Shown here: piece by piece, positions 12,101-23,507 of the stretch | Layout: every line of letters starts with the position of its first letter | Numbering within the stretch: the stretch's first letter is position 1 | NCBI GenBank assembly: GCA_017506865.1 | Contig: JAFCMP010000099.1 | Span: forward strand, 1-64,000 | Length of the DNA stretch: 64,000 bases | Reading direction: 5' to 3' | Source: Tribonema minus | Lineage: Eukaryota; Sar; Xanthophyceae; Tribonematales; Tribonemataceae | Notes under the pieces: model-generated | What the model was told of the DNA's origin: nothing | Database searches by the model: none | What the model saw: the letters and a program-made list of their open reading frames with translations, nothing else | Position numbers and translations under genes: made by a program

Positions 12101-15100
12101 TGCACCCTCCTCCGCGCCGCCTCTGAGCGCTGCCATTTCAGCAGCTACGCACGGACACTAACTCCGGTTCAGCACGGAGCAGCCGCGCCGCGCTGACGTC
12201 GCGCGAGTACACAGCGCCGGTACCACCGTATCGTCGCATGTGCACCGTACCGTCGCATGTGGCGCATGTTCTCTCCCCCCCACCCCCCCTGGCGCATGTC
12301 ATCACCCCCCCCCCCCCCAGCCCTCCCCTCCCTGGCGCATGTTCTCACCCCCCCCTTACCCCCCACATATAAACCCCTCCCCGCTGCCCCCCTCTGCCAG
12401 CCCACCACAGCCACGCCCACCGCCACCCCGACTGCGAAGCCAACGGCGGAGCCGACAATGGATCCCACGGGCTTCAACACGCCGAAGCCCACTTTCTCCA
12501 CCACTCCCGAGCCCACGACCGGCAGGCCGACGGGCGCGCCGACGCGCGTGCCAACGGCGCTGCCGACGGCGACGCCCACCCCGCAGGTCAGTGCTCGGCG
12601 GCGGTGAGTGTATAGGGTATGTATGTGCGGTGTGCAGCTTCACGTCGGCGGTGACGCTGACTTGAGAGTTCGCGCTTCTGCCCCCGCGCCGCGTGAACTT
12701 GCAATGACCTGATGGCCGCCAGGGTGTGCTGCTGCCACTCTCGCGCAGTAGACAACTCTCACCTTCTGGCAGCTTGTTGCACTGAATCCGATCCGCTGAA
12801 ATTGTCAGCACGAGAAGTCACTGTACAGAAGCAGTTGAAGTTGAGGTTCCGGTGCGTCACTCACGCATATGCGGAGTGCCATTGTGCAGTGCCAAATGTA
12901 CATCATTGTCACTCAGACCTGAACCTAACGCAAGCTGCTGTCACAAATTTGATGCTGTGCCTGTCAGAAGATGATTGATGTGAAAAAGTCTGAGGGTGTC
13001 GCTCCGTGGTCGTTGCCTGGGTATCGTGCCACTGTGCTTTGCCTGCGTACAGGCGGGCGCCGCCTCCCCCCCCCCCCCTCCCCCGCTTGAAGTAGATACT
13101 AATGTTGAAGTTGACTCTGTGTCTTGAGATTGACTTTTCTCTTCTGCGGTGCGTTGCCGATCGCTGCCGCACACGCCGCGCGCAGCCCACGCAACTGCCG
13201 ACGCGCACGCCCACGGCGAACCCCACCGTACAGGTGAGAAAATTTACAGACAACACGAGATTACCGATGGTCTTAGCACAGCGTTGGCGGCGGCAGGAGC
13301 GACGGGCGCTCCTGTCCGACAAGCTCTGTGAAACGCTGATCACTGTTGAGTGCCCAATCATGGCCAGGGTTAGGTTCAGGTTCAGGTAAGGTTAGGGTTG
13401 GGGTGAGTGTTAAGGACGCTGGTGCCGCACCTGGCAGCTGAGTCCACTCAGTGGCAGGCTGCGCCCCCCTTGCTGTACCCGTGCAGGTCAGATGCGTCAT
13501 TTACTGCATATGTATCAGTGCATGTGTTTTTTGCAATGTGAAGTCAGCGTTGAGATGAGCCACGCTCTGCCGTGCGTCTGGCTGCACGCGTCCCCATATA
13601 CGCTGTGCGAAATTAAGCGCTTCTAGCGGCCGGACAGCCGAGGCGCGCGTTGCCTTCAATGTCGCGCACAATATGCCTCTCGCAATCTGCAAGCTTCATG
13701 CAGCAGAAGGCGATAGATAGCAGCATCTTGAAAGAGTAAAATTAAAGTTGAGGTTGCGGCGGGTCTGTGGCCTGCTCTTGTGCGCTGCCAGATTCAATTC
13801 GCTCTCACCCCAACATGACCCTAGTGCTAGCCACGGCCTGACTCCTCTCTTGTCGCCCATGGCACTGCTCGTCATAAGGTGGTGCCGCGGTAAATGCCGT
13901 CTGTCGGTGGCTGCGTGTGCTGTGCTGTGCACTACCTGCGTCGTTTGCCCCCCCCTGGGCTGACTCGTGATGTTGAATTTCATTCGTCATCTTGAAGATG
14001 GCACTTGACTTATATTACAGTGTGCGTCATCTTGAAGATGGCACTTGATTTATATTACAGTGTGCTGCTCATCGCTGCAAGCGCCCCCCCCCCCCCCCCC
14101 CCCTGCCCCCTCAACCTTCCTCCGCTTGAAGGAAGAAATGCTGGTGTTGATGTTTATTGTTTGTCTTGAGTTTGACTTTTCTCTTCCGCGGCGTACTGCC
14201 GATTGCTGTTGCACGCGGCACGCACAGCCGCAGCCCAATTCCTGTTGTCGTCCATGGCGCTGCATGTCATAAGATGATGACGTGGGAAAGTACCTGCGTC
14301 GTTTGCCCCCCCCCCCCCCCCCCCCCGGTTGATTCGAGATGACTCAGTTCATGTGCATCTTGAAGATGGCGCTCTTCTGAATAAGCGCACTGTGCTGCTG
14401 ATCGCTGCCGCACGCGCCGCGCTGCAGCCCACGCGACAGCCGACGCCACTCCCCACCAGCACGCCCACGGCGAATCCCACCGCGCAGGTGATTAATCTTC
14501 ACGGAACCGAATCAAAAGTTCGTAGAGCTCTAGGTGACAAGGCATGGTGAGCCGTCAAACTGACTGCCTTTTACCATTAACCCTGGTTGCCGCTGCTGCG
14601 GCAACTGTCCATGAGTCAAGCAGAGCCACCACATCCACAGTAGTCAAAGACTTCTGCGTGCAAGCTTTAAATATTATTATGTTCTCACCGCAGCGTCGGC
14701 GGCGGCGGAAGCGACAGGCGCTGCTGTCTGAGTTGCTGCAACAGGATGACTATCGTTGAGCGCCTGGTGACGTGCGACCAACGCTCCCCTCGCCTGCGCC
14801 TCTAAACTTCAACGCAAACTCCCCTTGCTTGTGCCTGCCGCCACCGTGGTTTGTGTACTCACTGTCTCGACTGCAGCTGCCTCAAGTTGGAAGGCAAATA
14901 CACAGTTGGAGCCCTGTATGGGAGCCTGCCAATGAAGGGGGGGGGGGGTGGCAGAGGGGGGGCAGCTGCACTAGTAGCCATGTACTGCAGGCCTCCACCT
15001 TAACGTGGTCAGCAGCGGAGAGATGCAACAGCGCTGACTATTCGCTTGCGCGCTCCTCCGCGCCGCCTTTGAGCACTGCCACCGCAGCAGCTACTCACGG

Positions 15101-18100
15101 ACACTAACCCCGGTTCAGCATGGACCAGTTTGTGGCGCACTGACATCGCCAGTACAGCGCCGGTACCACCGTACTGCCGCATGTGGCGCATGTTGCCCCC
15201 CCCCCCCCCCCCCCCCCCCCCCCGGCACATGTTCTCACACACACACACACACCCGCGGGGGGCATGTTCTCACCCCCCCCTACCCCCCACATACACACCC
15301 CTCCTTGCTGCCCCCCTCTGCCAGCCCACCACAGCCACGCCCACCGCCACCCCGACTGCGACGCCAACGGCGGAGCCGACAATGGATCCCACGGGCTTCA
15401 ACACGCCGAAGCCCACTTTCTCCCCCACTACGGAGCCCACGACCGGCAGGCCGACGGGCAGGCCGACGTTATTGCCGACGATGCGGACGGCGACGCCCAC
15501 CCCGCAGGTCAGTGCTCAGTGAGCCGTGAGTGCATAGGGTAGGTATGCGTGCGCGCTCCGCGACTTCACGTCGGCAGTGATCACTGACTCGAGAGTTGCG
15601 CGCTTCCGCCGCCGCCGCGCCGCGCAGCCTACGAGCCAGCCGACGCGAACGCCCACCGCATTACCCACCCCGGTGCCCACCGCGAATCCCACCGTGACGC
15701 CGACAACGGCCACGCCTACCTCTTTGCCGACGACAGGCACGCCGACGGCGGTGCCGACGGCGAATCCCACCGCGCGACCCAACACGCCCAGCCCGACGCA
15801 GAAGCCCACGGCGCTGCCTTTCACGATGCTCACTCGTGAGTGCACAGCACGACGCACAAGCCCACGGTGGTTTCTTGTACGTTGCTGAGTCGTGAGTGCG
15901 ACATAGAAGCGAATGGTGCAGCCTTACACGATGCTTACTCGTGAGTGCACAGCAAGACGCAATAGCCAACGGTGGTGCCTTGCATGCTGCTGATTCGTGA
16001 GTGCGGCCGCGGCGTTGAGTGGGTTTTGTGGCGCGGAGTCAGGGACAGAGTCAGAGAGTCAGAGTCAGAGTCTTATTTGTGCATCGGTGCGGGCACTGGA
16101 AGTGCGGCTGTAGGACAGCACAGGATCATGAGTACAAGGGAGGCATACTAAGTAGGCTGCTGCGTTGAAGCAAACTTCACAATTGCGTAGGACAGCCGGC
16201 CTCCCTTGGGGCCTTTATGAATACAAGCCCATTAGTACAAGGGAGGCAGACAAATGTCATGATGACAGGCAGAGAGGGGAAGGAAGGGGGCCAGTGAGAG
16301 TCAGAGTCAGAAGTCGCGCTGACACCGCGTGAACTGGGGAGGTGTGTGCGTGGGTGCAACCTTACGCGTGAGCTTGCCTGAACCTTGCCCCAAGTAGATG
16401 TACTCCTATTGATGCAGAACACGCAGGTAGCAAAAATGGCGACCACTGGAGCAGCCGCACAGGCCATGATGAATGGTGATGCGCGCTGCGGTTCACCGTA
16501 CGCCTTACTCTATTGCAGACTGGTCAAGGTGTGAGCATTGATGTTGCCATTGCGCATTTATCTTGGCGCGGCCACGTCCACGTGCTCTGAAGGCTACGTG
16601 ATGAGGGCAACGCCGCGTGCAAGAGTATATGCAGCAGCGCTCAGGGGTGTGACGCTCCACTCGTCGTCGCCGCAGAGGCTCTCACTCTGCGGTGAGACTG
16701 CAAGAAGCGCCCGATAGCAGCTGCTGTGCATTCACCCGTTCCCAGCCTGGTACCGTAACGTACCACCCAGCGCTCAGCCGCAGCCGCAGCGGCGCGCATA
16801 GCTGAGCCCGCCTGCGCGACGCAAGACTTAACGCGCTTGCCGCCCGCCGCACCCTCACCCGCCGCGAGAAGCTCAACACAGCACCAGAGGTTTCGACTTG
16901 TCACTGTAGCACGTAACCACAACGTCAGTACAGGGTGTATACGGCGGACTTGCTTGGCAAATTCGCTGCTCAAGTGCAATTCTTTCTCCTGTAAGACACT
17001 ATGAACGACTCAGCACAGTGCACCATGAAAGAAAAGGAAGGTTCAAACAGCACCCCCCCCCCATCCGCCCCCCCCACCTCGCCCTCCCGCAGCCGACGGC
17101 ACCGTCTATGACCTCGACCCGGAGTCCTACGCCCCGGACACCCGTGAAGCGCTCTGCCGCAGCCGCAGCGGCGCGCATAGCCAGACTTAACGCACTCACC
17201 GCCTGCTGCACCCTCACCCTGCCGCGAGAACCTTACTGCGGCAATCCCCCCCCCCCCCTCTTCCCCCCCCCGTCCCCCCTCCCCCCCCCCTCCCCCCCCC
17301 CCCGCAGCCGACCGCACCGTCTACGACCTCGGCCCGGAGTCCTATGCGCCGGACACCATGAAGCGCTCTGCCGCAGCCGCAGCGGCGCGCATAACCAGAC
17401 TTAACCCACTCGCCGCCTGCCTGCCGCACCCTCACCCTGCCGCGAGAATCTCACTGCAACCCCCCCCTCCCGCATCCCCCCGCCCCCCACACACACGCAG
17501 CGGACCGCACCGTCTACGACCTTGGCCCGGAGTCCTACGCGCCCGACACCGTCACGACCATGTGCCAGGAGGGCTACGCCATCGCGGCGGTCCAGCTCTG
17601 GAGCGGGGCGTACGTGAGCGCGCTGGTGTCGATCACGTGCGCCAAGATCGGCAACACGTCGCTCACGCAGGCGGTGCCGGTGGCGAACGGCGGCACGCCG
17701 GGCGTCGGCGCGCTGAGCGTTGCCACGAGCGTCGGCGGCAGCGGCTTCTTTGACGGCCTCAAGCTCGGCTCCACGACGAACGGCGCGGGCGTGACGGTCC
17801 CCACAAAGGTGATCCCCAACGCCCTGACTTTAGCTTGTGACGGCAGGGGTGACGGTGACCTCAAAGGTGCCCCTGATCATGGCCGTGCCGCGCGGCCTGA
17901 TGCCGCAAAACCCTAACCTCAACTTGTCATAGATGATGGCAGGGCAACGGTGACCTCAAGGTGCCCTGACGCAGCCTGAGCAATACCCTAAATTCAACTT
18001 ATCATAAGTGATGGCAGGGCGACGGTGACCTCAAAGGTGCCCTGACATGACTATGGCGCGGCCTGATAATAACCGAAACTTCAACTTATCATAAATGATG

Positions 18101-21100
18101 GCAAGTGACCTCAAAGGTGCCCTGACATGGCTCTGCGGCACGGCCTGATGCCCCAAAACTCTAACTTCAGCTCATGATGGCAGGCGGGGAGGGGCGTGCA
18201 CCCTCCAATCGACGTCTCGAGACATCCTTGTTCAGCAGATTTCTCGCCGCGGCCTGATCCCTTGAAACCCTAACTTCCATCTATGATGGCAGGGTGACTG
18301 TGACCTCAAAGGTGCTCTAACATTGACTTGGCTGCGACTTGGCCCCCAATCCTACCTCAGACGTATGATGGCAGGCGGGGCGCTCCGCCTTCCAAGCGAC
18401 GTCTTGAGACATCATTGCTCAGCAGATTCCTCGCCACGAGCACTATCATGCACACGCCCCTTGCCACACCGCCTGCCACAGCAGTCCAGTACTTGAAGTA
18501 GAGGGGGGGGGGATCTCATGTACAAGAGGCAAGACAGGTGCGTGGAGCACGCGTTACTGTGCATTTCGGTGCTCTCACGCCATTCTTGGCAGAGGGGGAG
18601 TCTAACCCCCCCCCCCCCCCACCACCCCCCCTGGCACGGTGTACCCAGCTTCCTCGCTTGACTGTCCTGCAATCTTCCCCTTGAAGTTCAAGGCGCCTCA
18701 GCGAGCCGGGTGTGCTTGGCGATACCCGGAAGTGCGCATGACTTAGCCTCATCAAGTGCACACACTGCGCCTTGAGCATACCGGCTCTTTACATTGGGTG
18801 CCACATCAAGTGCAAACACAACTGCGCCTCAGCCAATTCTGTTCACATTCAAAGTGCAGGGCCAGGTCTGATGGCTTTGAGGGCATCCCCCGCCCCCTTC
18901 CCCCCGCGCACCTGCCATTGTTTCCGGGCTTCAGGCCTGACTAGCCCCCCCCCCCCCCCCCCCCCCATCCCACTGCACACCTGACCCCGCAGCTGGCCTT
19001 CACGTCCACCGGCTTCGGCTCGCCAGACACCACCGTGTACGGGACGCAAGGCAGTTTTGAAGTTGGCGCCTACTGCTTCTCCAACCTCAAGCTAGTGGGG
19101 CTGCGGCACCAAGTCCTAGACAATGGCACCGGCGGCAAAGTCCTCGGCGGCCTGGGCTTTGTGTGCGGCGGCTTCGACGGTAAGTCACCCTAAACCTAAC
19201 CCTAACCGTAACCGCTCGAACGCACGCACGTCACCTGCTTTGCACACTTCAAGTGCAGCTCCGCGCACGGTGACTCACTCAACGCGTGTGAGTACGTTTC
19301 ACACGTGTGCAAGTCGGTGCTGTGGCGGTCTGCTGGGGTTTGTGTGCGGCGGCTTTGATGGTGAATCGCCCGAACCCCAACTCAAACCCAAACCCTGACC
19401 GCCACCGCGTGAACGCACGCGCATCACCTGCTGTGCGCACTTCAAGTGCGGCTCTGCGCATGGTGACAGCACTCAACGTGTGTGAGTATGGTTCACAAGT
19501 GTGCAAGTCGGTGCTGTGGCGGTCGGCTGGGGTTTGCGTGCGGTGGCTATGACGGTGAGTCACCCTAACCCTAACCCTAACCCTCAGCGCACGAACGCGC
19601 GAACATCGCCTGCTGTGCGCACTTTAAGCGCAGCTCCGCGCACGGTGACGCACTCAACGCGTGTGAATGCGGCTCGCACGTGTGCAAGTGGGTGCTGCGG
19701 CCTCGGCGGCCTGGGTTTCTGTGCGGCGGCTATGACGGTGAGTCAGCGCTTAGCCAAACCCACACCGCGTGAACGCGCGCACGTTACCTGCTGTGCGCAC
19801 TACAAGCGCAGCTTCGCACACGGTGTCGCACTCAACGCGTGTCTTCGCACACGGTGTCGCACTCAACGCGTGTGAGTGCAGTTCGCACGCCCAAACCCTA
19901 CCGCGTGAACGCGCGCACGTCGCTTGGTGTGCGCACTTCAAGCGCAGTTCCGCGCACGGTGACGCACTTAACGCGTGTGAACGCATTCCACACATGTGCA
20001 AGTGGGCGCTGCGGCCTCGGCGGCCTAGGGTTTGTGTGCAGCGCGAATGCAGGCGCGTCACCTGCTGTGTGAACTTCAAGTGCAGCTCCGCGCATGGTGA
20101 CGCACTCAACTTCCGCGGTCGCCGCGCGAACGCCGGCGCGTCACCCGCTCTATGCACTTCAAGTGCAGCTCATGCGGCGGCGTAGCCGCGCGCGCGGCGA
20201 CGCAAGTAGAAACACGTGCAAAGGCGTGTCAGACGTGCGTGTGCACGTTCAGTGGCGCGGCGCACGTGCTGCGGTGTGCGGCACCGTCAGCGCAGCTGCG
20301 CTCCGGCGGCGTTCCGTGTGCCAATCCTATGACAACGACCGCCCAGCGGGGGGCTGCCAGCATGCGCACGCGTCACGGTGTGTGCGGGCTGCACTTGCGC
20401 GAGCCTGCACGGGGTGCGCACACGCGCGTTGCGCGTATGCGCGCGTCAGTGCTGGAGCACGGCGTCACAAGGAGGCGTGAGCGCCTCTTTGCGCCTGGGA
20501 ATTTCATCTTGTGGGGCGCATGCACGCTGTGTGTGCGTGTGCGAGTGCAAGCGGCGTGCGCACGTGCGCAGATGCCGGCGAATATTTGCCGTGTGGACGA
20601 TGTGGTCTGGGCGCGGGCAGCGGCACCCTGTCCCGCATGTCATCGACGCACAGAACCCGCAGCGTCGTTGCGCGCCTGCGCGCCGCATCTCCCCACGCAA
20701 CATGACGCAGTGGCGCTGCTGCCCTCCGCGGCTCGAACTGACAGCTACATCCCTCGCACATCATGTCTGTGATCTCTCACGCCCTGCGCATCGCCATCGC
20801 TCCCCATCAGCTCCGAGAACTGAAGATTGCGTTGGATGTAAAAGATGCGAGTCAGCATGTCCCAACATATGTTTTTTCAGTACGCGTGTATGATGAAGTC
20901 TTAGAAAGATTATCCCATATGTGCGCCCCCCCCCCTCCCCCCCCCTCACCTCCCACTGCCGCAGCCAACTCGGCGCCGTGGGGCCCCTTCGACTTCGGCC
21001 CCGGCGCCGTGGCCGCCGTCACGACCACCGTCTGCCCGAGCGCGTACTTCCTCAGCAGCATCGAGCTAGACGCCGACGTCTACCTCAACACCATCAAGAC

Positions 21101-21458
21101 CATCACGTGCACGAGCTACATCACGAGCGCCGTCGTGAAGCTTGCCGTCAACGCGGGCGGCGCGACCGGCGCCGAGTTCCCGGTCCCGGGGCCCCTGCGC
21201 AGCGCCGCCGCCGGCGTCTACACGGCTGCGGGCCCCACACAAGTCGTCTCCAAGCTGTTCCTGTACCAGAACGTCGGTGACCTTGTGAATCCCTACGGGA
21301 ACGAAGGCGCCGACAGCACGCACGCCGCGACGCAGTGCCCCGCCGGCGACCCGTGGCGCGTCGTGGGAATCCGCACGTCGACCGTGACGATCGCCGGCGG
21401 CGGCGGCGGCGCCGTCGGCTTCTTCGGCTACCAGTGCGGCGGCTACCAGGCTAAGTAG
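6169..21458 (+). CDS. Secreted Pro-Thr-repeat protein with two Cys-rich C-terminal domains
   Basis: Thirteen exons give 836 residues with every phase agreeing: 6169-6456, 8444-8812, 9391-9450, 10272-10331, 11481-11540, 12401-12586, 13186-13233, 14428-14487, 15325-15507, 15628-15835, 17501-17808, 18993-19179 and 20965-21458 (TAG stop). The N-terminus is a signal peptide ([18 protein letters not shown]); ATG 6169 and ATG 6187 are both possible starts. Residues about 93-507 are a low-complexity stalk of PTxxPT repeats ([15 protein letters not shown]), probably O-glycosylated and extended. Residues 508-672 and 673-836 form two related domains. Each opens with CxxxY(A/F)(I/L) and a second Cys about 25 residues on (SITC; KTITC), and ends in a GF.CGG(F/Y) motif ([23 protein letters not shown]). 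The spacing recalls jacalin-like lectin folds, so a wall or carbohydrate-binding role is an inference only. Exon 2 could have an extra upstream partner in the 2 kb intron 1. Product name is descriptive. Confidence 0.75.
6722..7310 (+). repeat. 15-bp tandem repeat and two satellite copies in intron 1
   Basis: Positions about 6722-6823 hold seven units of GCGCCCGACGACAAG or close variants, 15 bp each. The array's 3' end (GAGGCGCCCAACGACRAG) plus a following AAGGTTGGGCAA tail recurs at about 7083-7130 and 7265-7325. The array is open in one frame on each strand (PDDKA repeats on +), but no splice sites join it to the stalk exons, so I treat it as intronic. Confidence 0.6.
7156..7257. mobile_element. 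Foldback element family, truncated copy
   Basis: Begins TGTGCGCTCGGGAGTTGTCG, followed by CAACGCATCTCTCGGTACC and a partial inverted return (GGTATCGAGAG), like the complete copy 110 bp downstream. The right terminal arm is missing. Confidence 0.55.
7366..7566. mobile_element. Foldback (MITE-like) element with 4-bp target duplication
   Basis: Starts TGTGCGCCCAGGTGTTGTCG and ends with the imperfect inverse (...CGACAGCACC...GCGCGCACA), flanked by AGTA at 7362-7365 and 7567-7570. The inner part has nested hairpins, including TCTCGGTACCTGTAC / GTACAGGTACCGAGA around a 5-base loop at 7399-7433. It has no coding capacity, so any movement would need an outside transposase. A shorter relative lies at 21739-21829. 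Confidence 0.65.
8700..15835 (+). repeat. Amplified exon-intron blocks of the Pro-Thr stalk
   Basis: The stalk exons and their introns come from repeated blocks. Long exons ending before GTCAGTGCTC (ends 8812, 12586, 15507) share downstream intron sequence. Short 48-60 bp exons (9391, 10272, 13186 and 11481, 14428) share flanking intron sequence too. Corresponding points are offset by about 2.91-2.95 kb (10272/13186, 11481/14428, 12401/15325) and about 3.8 kb (8812/12586, 9391/13186). Near-identical intron text, such as that around 10380-10480 and 13283-13385, shows recent duplication. All stalk introns up to exon 10 are phase 0, so whole exons can be added or lost without a frameshift. Confidence 0.8.
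15836..17500 (+). repeat. Intron with acceptor-side echoes of the first Cys-rich domain exon
   Basis: Two decayed copies of the acceptor and first codons of exon 11 (CACCGTCTA then a [15 protein letters not shown] reading) start at about 17090 and 17307, ahead of the true exon at 17501. Each is followed by a shared tail (CGCAGCCGCAGCGGCGCGCATA...), which also occurs alone near 16780. The copies are about 200-230 bp apart and diverge after about 60 bases of exon-like sequence. GAGTCAGA-type words lie at 16030-16075. The true exon was chosen because only it continues into a long open frame with a matching phase. Confidence 0.75.
17826..18420 (+). repeat. Minisatellite derived from a splice donor junction
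   Basis: After donor 17809, five or six units of about 75-110 bp repeat a core GGTGACCTCAAAGGTGCCC followed by TGA, a CGGCCTGAT block and a TGATGGCAGG block. The core resembles the exon end and donor (GACGGTCCCCACAAAGGTGA) that precede the array, so the array probably began as a duplicated junction. Confidence 0.65.
19180..20170 (+). repeat. Donor-side echoes of exon 12
   Basis: Four further copies of the exon 12 end (GGTTTGTGTGCGGCGGCT and variants, some with the GACGGTGAGT donor) lie at about 19338, 19528, 19715 and 20028. Units are about 180-310 bp. They are separated by CCCTAA-type tracts and by a repeated block ending CACTTCAAGTGCAGCTCCGC. The true donor is at 19180. Confidence 0.8.
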
Positions 21459-21738
21459 GGGTGGTTGGTACGCCACGCCATCTATACACTACAGCAGCAG
21501 GTTTGAAGCGCCGCCATCACGCTATTGATATACTAGCAGCAGGTTTAAAGCGCCGCCGCGGAGGCGGCTACGGGCCACCAGCCCTGCACCGGTGAGTGGC
21601 TGGGAAGAGGGGTTCCGAGGGCTGCCTGCGCTGCGTAGGCGGGAGGGGGGCGGCATTGTCTCATGAGGCAACGCCTTGGCCTTGGCGCACCGTGCCGCCC
21701 CGGTACGCTGCACCCACGGGGCGGGATCGTGGTTGAGG

Positions 21739-21829
21739 TGTGCGCCCAGATGTTGTCGATGCAACGCATCTCGGTACCTGTACGACATTGTAACGAGATG
21801 CGTTGTATCAGGAACACCTGGGGCGCACA
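21739..21829. mobile_element. Short foldback (MITE-like) element with 4-bp target duplication
   Basis: A 91-bp near-complete hairpin. TGTGCGCCCAGATGTTGTCG plus CAACGCATCTC pairs with GAGATGCGTTG plus CAGGAACACCTGGGGCGCACA. It is flanked by GAGG at 21735-21738 and 21830-21833. Same family as 7366-7566 in intron 1 of the secreted-protein gene; it keeps the GGTACCTGTACG centre but lacks the extra nested hairpins. Confidence 0.7.
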
Positions 21830-23379
21830 GAGGCGAGGAATTGGGAAGCGTGGGCAGCGGGGCCCTTTTGTTTGAGCAGGATATAGGCAGGGGGGTGTGA
21901 TGAGGTCGATGAGGTACCATCACTTCAAGTAGCTGAAGTACTTGATGTATAGGCGATGTTGACGGTTTAGTTGGTTTAGGACTCTGCGCACATCACCGTG
22001 CTACGCCTGGCGTGGTGCTGCGGCGCTGTTGTTTTCTTTTCTTCTTTTCTTCTTATGCCTGCTTCGCGCAGTGCTTGCAATAACAAACTTGTTGCCCCTC
22101 TGAATGCGGCGGGTCGCTGCCTCTCATGATGTGCACTGGCAAACGTGCTGTTGCAGTATCACTGCAAGTGTTTTTGGTTTTTGCTGATTGCCAGCGTGTG
22201 GCTCCTCGTCTGTTCACACCACTGTCGCACAGTTAGTTGCTTGCGTGCAATCTTCTTGACGAGCACATGTAAACACAGGGAGACACATGCCACATTTCGA
22301 AGGGGGCGGAGGGGGCATAGGACACACAATTCGAAGGGGAGGGGGGGGGCTGTCCGCCGCATATACTGCAGATGCAAGCATTCGTGTACCTTGAGTCACT
22401 TCATACGTTTGAACGACAATGAGCGCTGCTGTCATGCGCGCTATGCAGGTAAAAATCAAAAGTGGAAGTGCCTCGGATGACACATGTGAAATGCAGCAAT
22501 CTCGCATGCAGGCAACACACTCACTCGAGTCAAGCAATGAAACCTAGCGTCTTTGCATGAGTTACCAAGCATACGCGGCCAAGCAAGTAGAGTCACCGGT
22601 GTCAGAAACCCTGCTGCCTGTATTCAGTCAGTGCTGCGACACTGGCAACAACCGCGTGCGCATATGATACAGAGCATTTACAGCTGTGCCACACAGTGAC
22701 GCTGCTGTGTGCAGCAAACAGAGTCGCGGGCTTTCAGCACGCGCGCTGCGGGATTCACAGCCGCCCAGCGCCTGCGAATGCGCAGCAGCGGCCGCAGCGC
22801 CGCTCACTAGATGTTTGAAGTGCGCAGGCGGCAGGCACACGAGGCATCTGATCAACGTGCGTCTGCTGGCGGCGCACTAGCGCATGCGCGCTGCGATGCG
22901 CGCTACGCACACGCCGGCGCTCGCAGCTCGTCAATTTCGCAGTCCACGCACAGCAGCGGCGTGCCGCCCGCAACGCTCTACATTTGTATTTACGGTATGT
23001 GCCCTCGAATAGCCGGCGGCGCGCAGCCGTGACAGCCGTGTCGTGAGCCCATGCGTCGCCGCTGCCACCGACGCGTCTCGGCCCGCGCATGAACAATCAT
23101 ATGTACCAGTTGCGTCAGCGGCCGCTGCGCACCGCGTCTGCGCACGCACCGCCGCAGCGCTCGCGCCGCATGTTCCCGCATGGCTCTCTTCAACCCTAGG
23201 CTGGTCCTGCTAGGCGCAAAGGACTGCACGACCGGGCGACACACAGCGCTGGCGCGCGCCGCGCCTGCCACGGTTCGACCCCCGATCATGACTGACGTCG
23301 TACCACTGCGCACAAGGGCTGCGCCGGCGTCGCGCTGCCTCTGAGTCAGACTCTGCCTCTGAGTGAGACTCTGAGTCAG

Positions 23380-23507
23380 AGTATGAGGCGCGCCGCCGTC
23401 AGCGCAGATGGCCTTGGTGACCGGGCATGCGACTGTGCCATCGCGAGTCGGACTCCGAGTCAGAGTATGTACACAGGGTGCGCTGTCATTGTGGGTCAGA
23501 ATCTGAG
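23380..23507 (-). repeat. Partial copies of the last MAEA exon downstream of its stop
   Basis: The block GGCGCGCCGCCGTCAGCGC with CCTTGGTGAC, from the terminal exon (about 23524-23562), recurs at about 23387-23420. The stop-flanking CAGAGTATG motif recurs at 23380 and 23462. These lie after the stop, so they would be part of the 3' UTR. Confidence 0.6.

Larger units (their letters stand above)
21459..23507. other. Convergent intergenic region
   Basis: Lies between the TAG of the secreted-protein gene (+) and the TGA of MAEA (-), and should hold the 3' UTRs of both. A foldback element occupies 21739-21829. Around 23340-23507 there are GAGTCAGA-type words and partial copies of the last MAEA exon. 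I saw no supported exon in 21830-23340. Confidence 0.55.

Noticed and set aside
8440-15857. Minus-strand VGxxVGxxVG-type frames as proteins
   Set aside because: They are the reverse reading of the Pro-Thr repeat exons.
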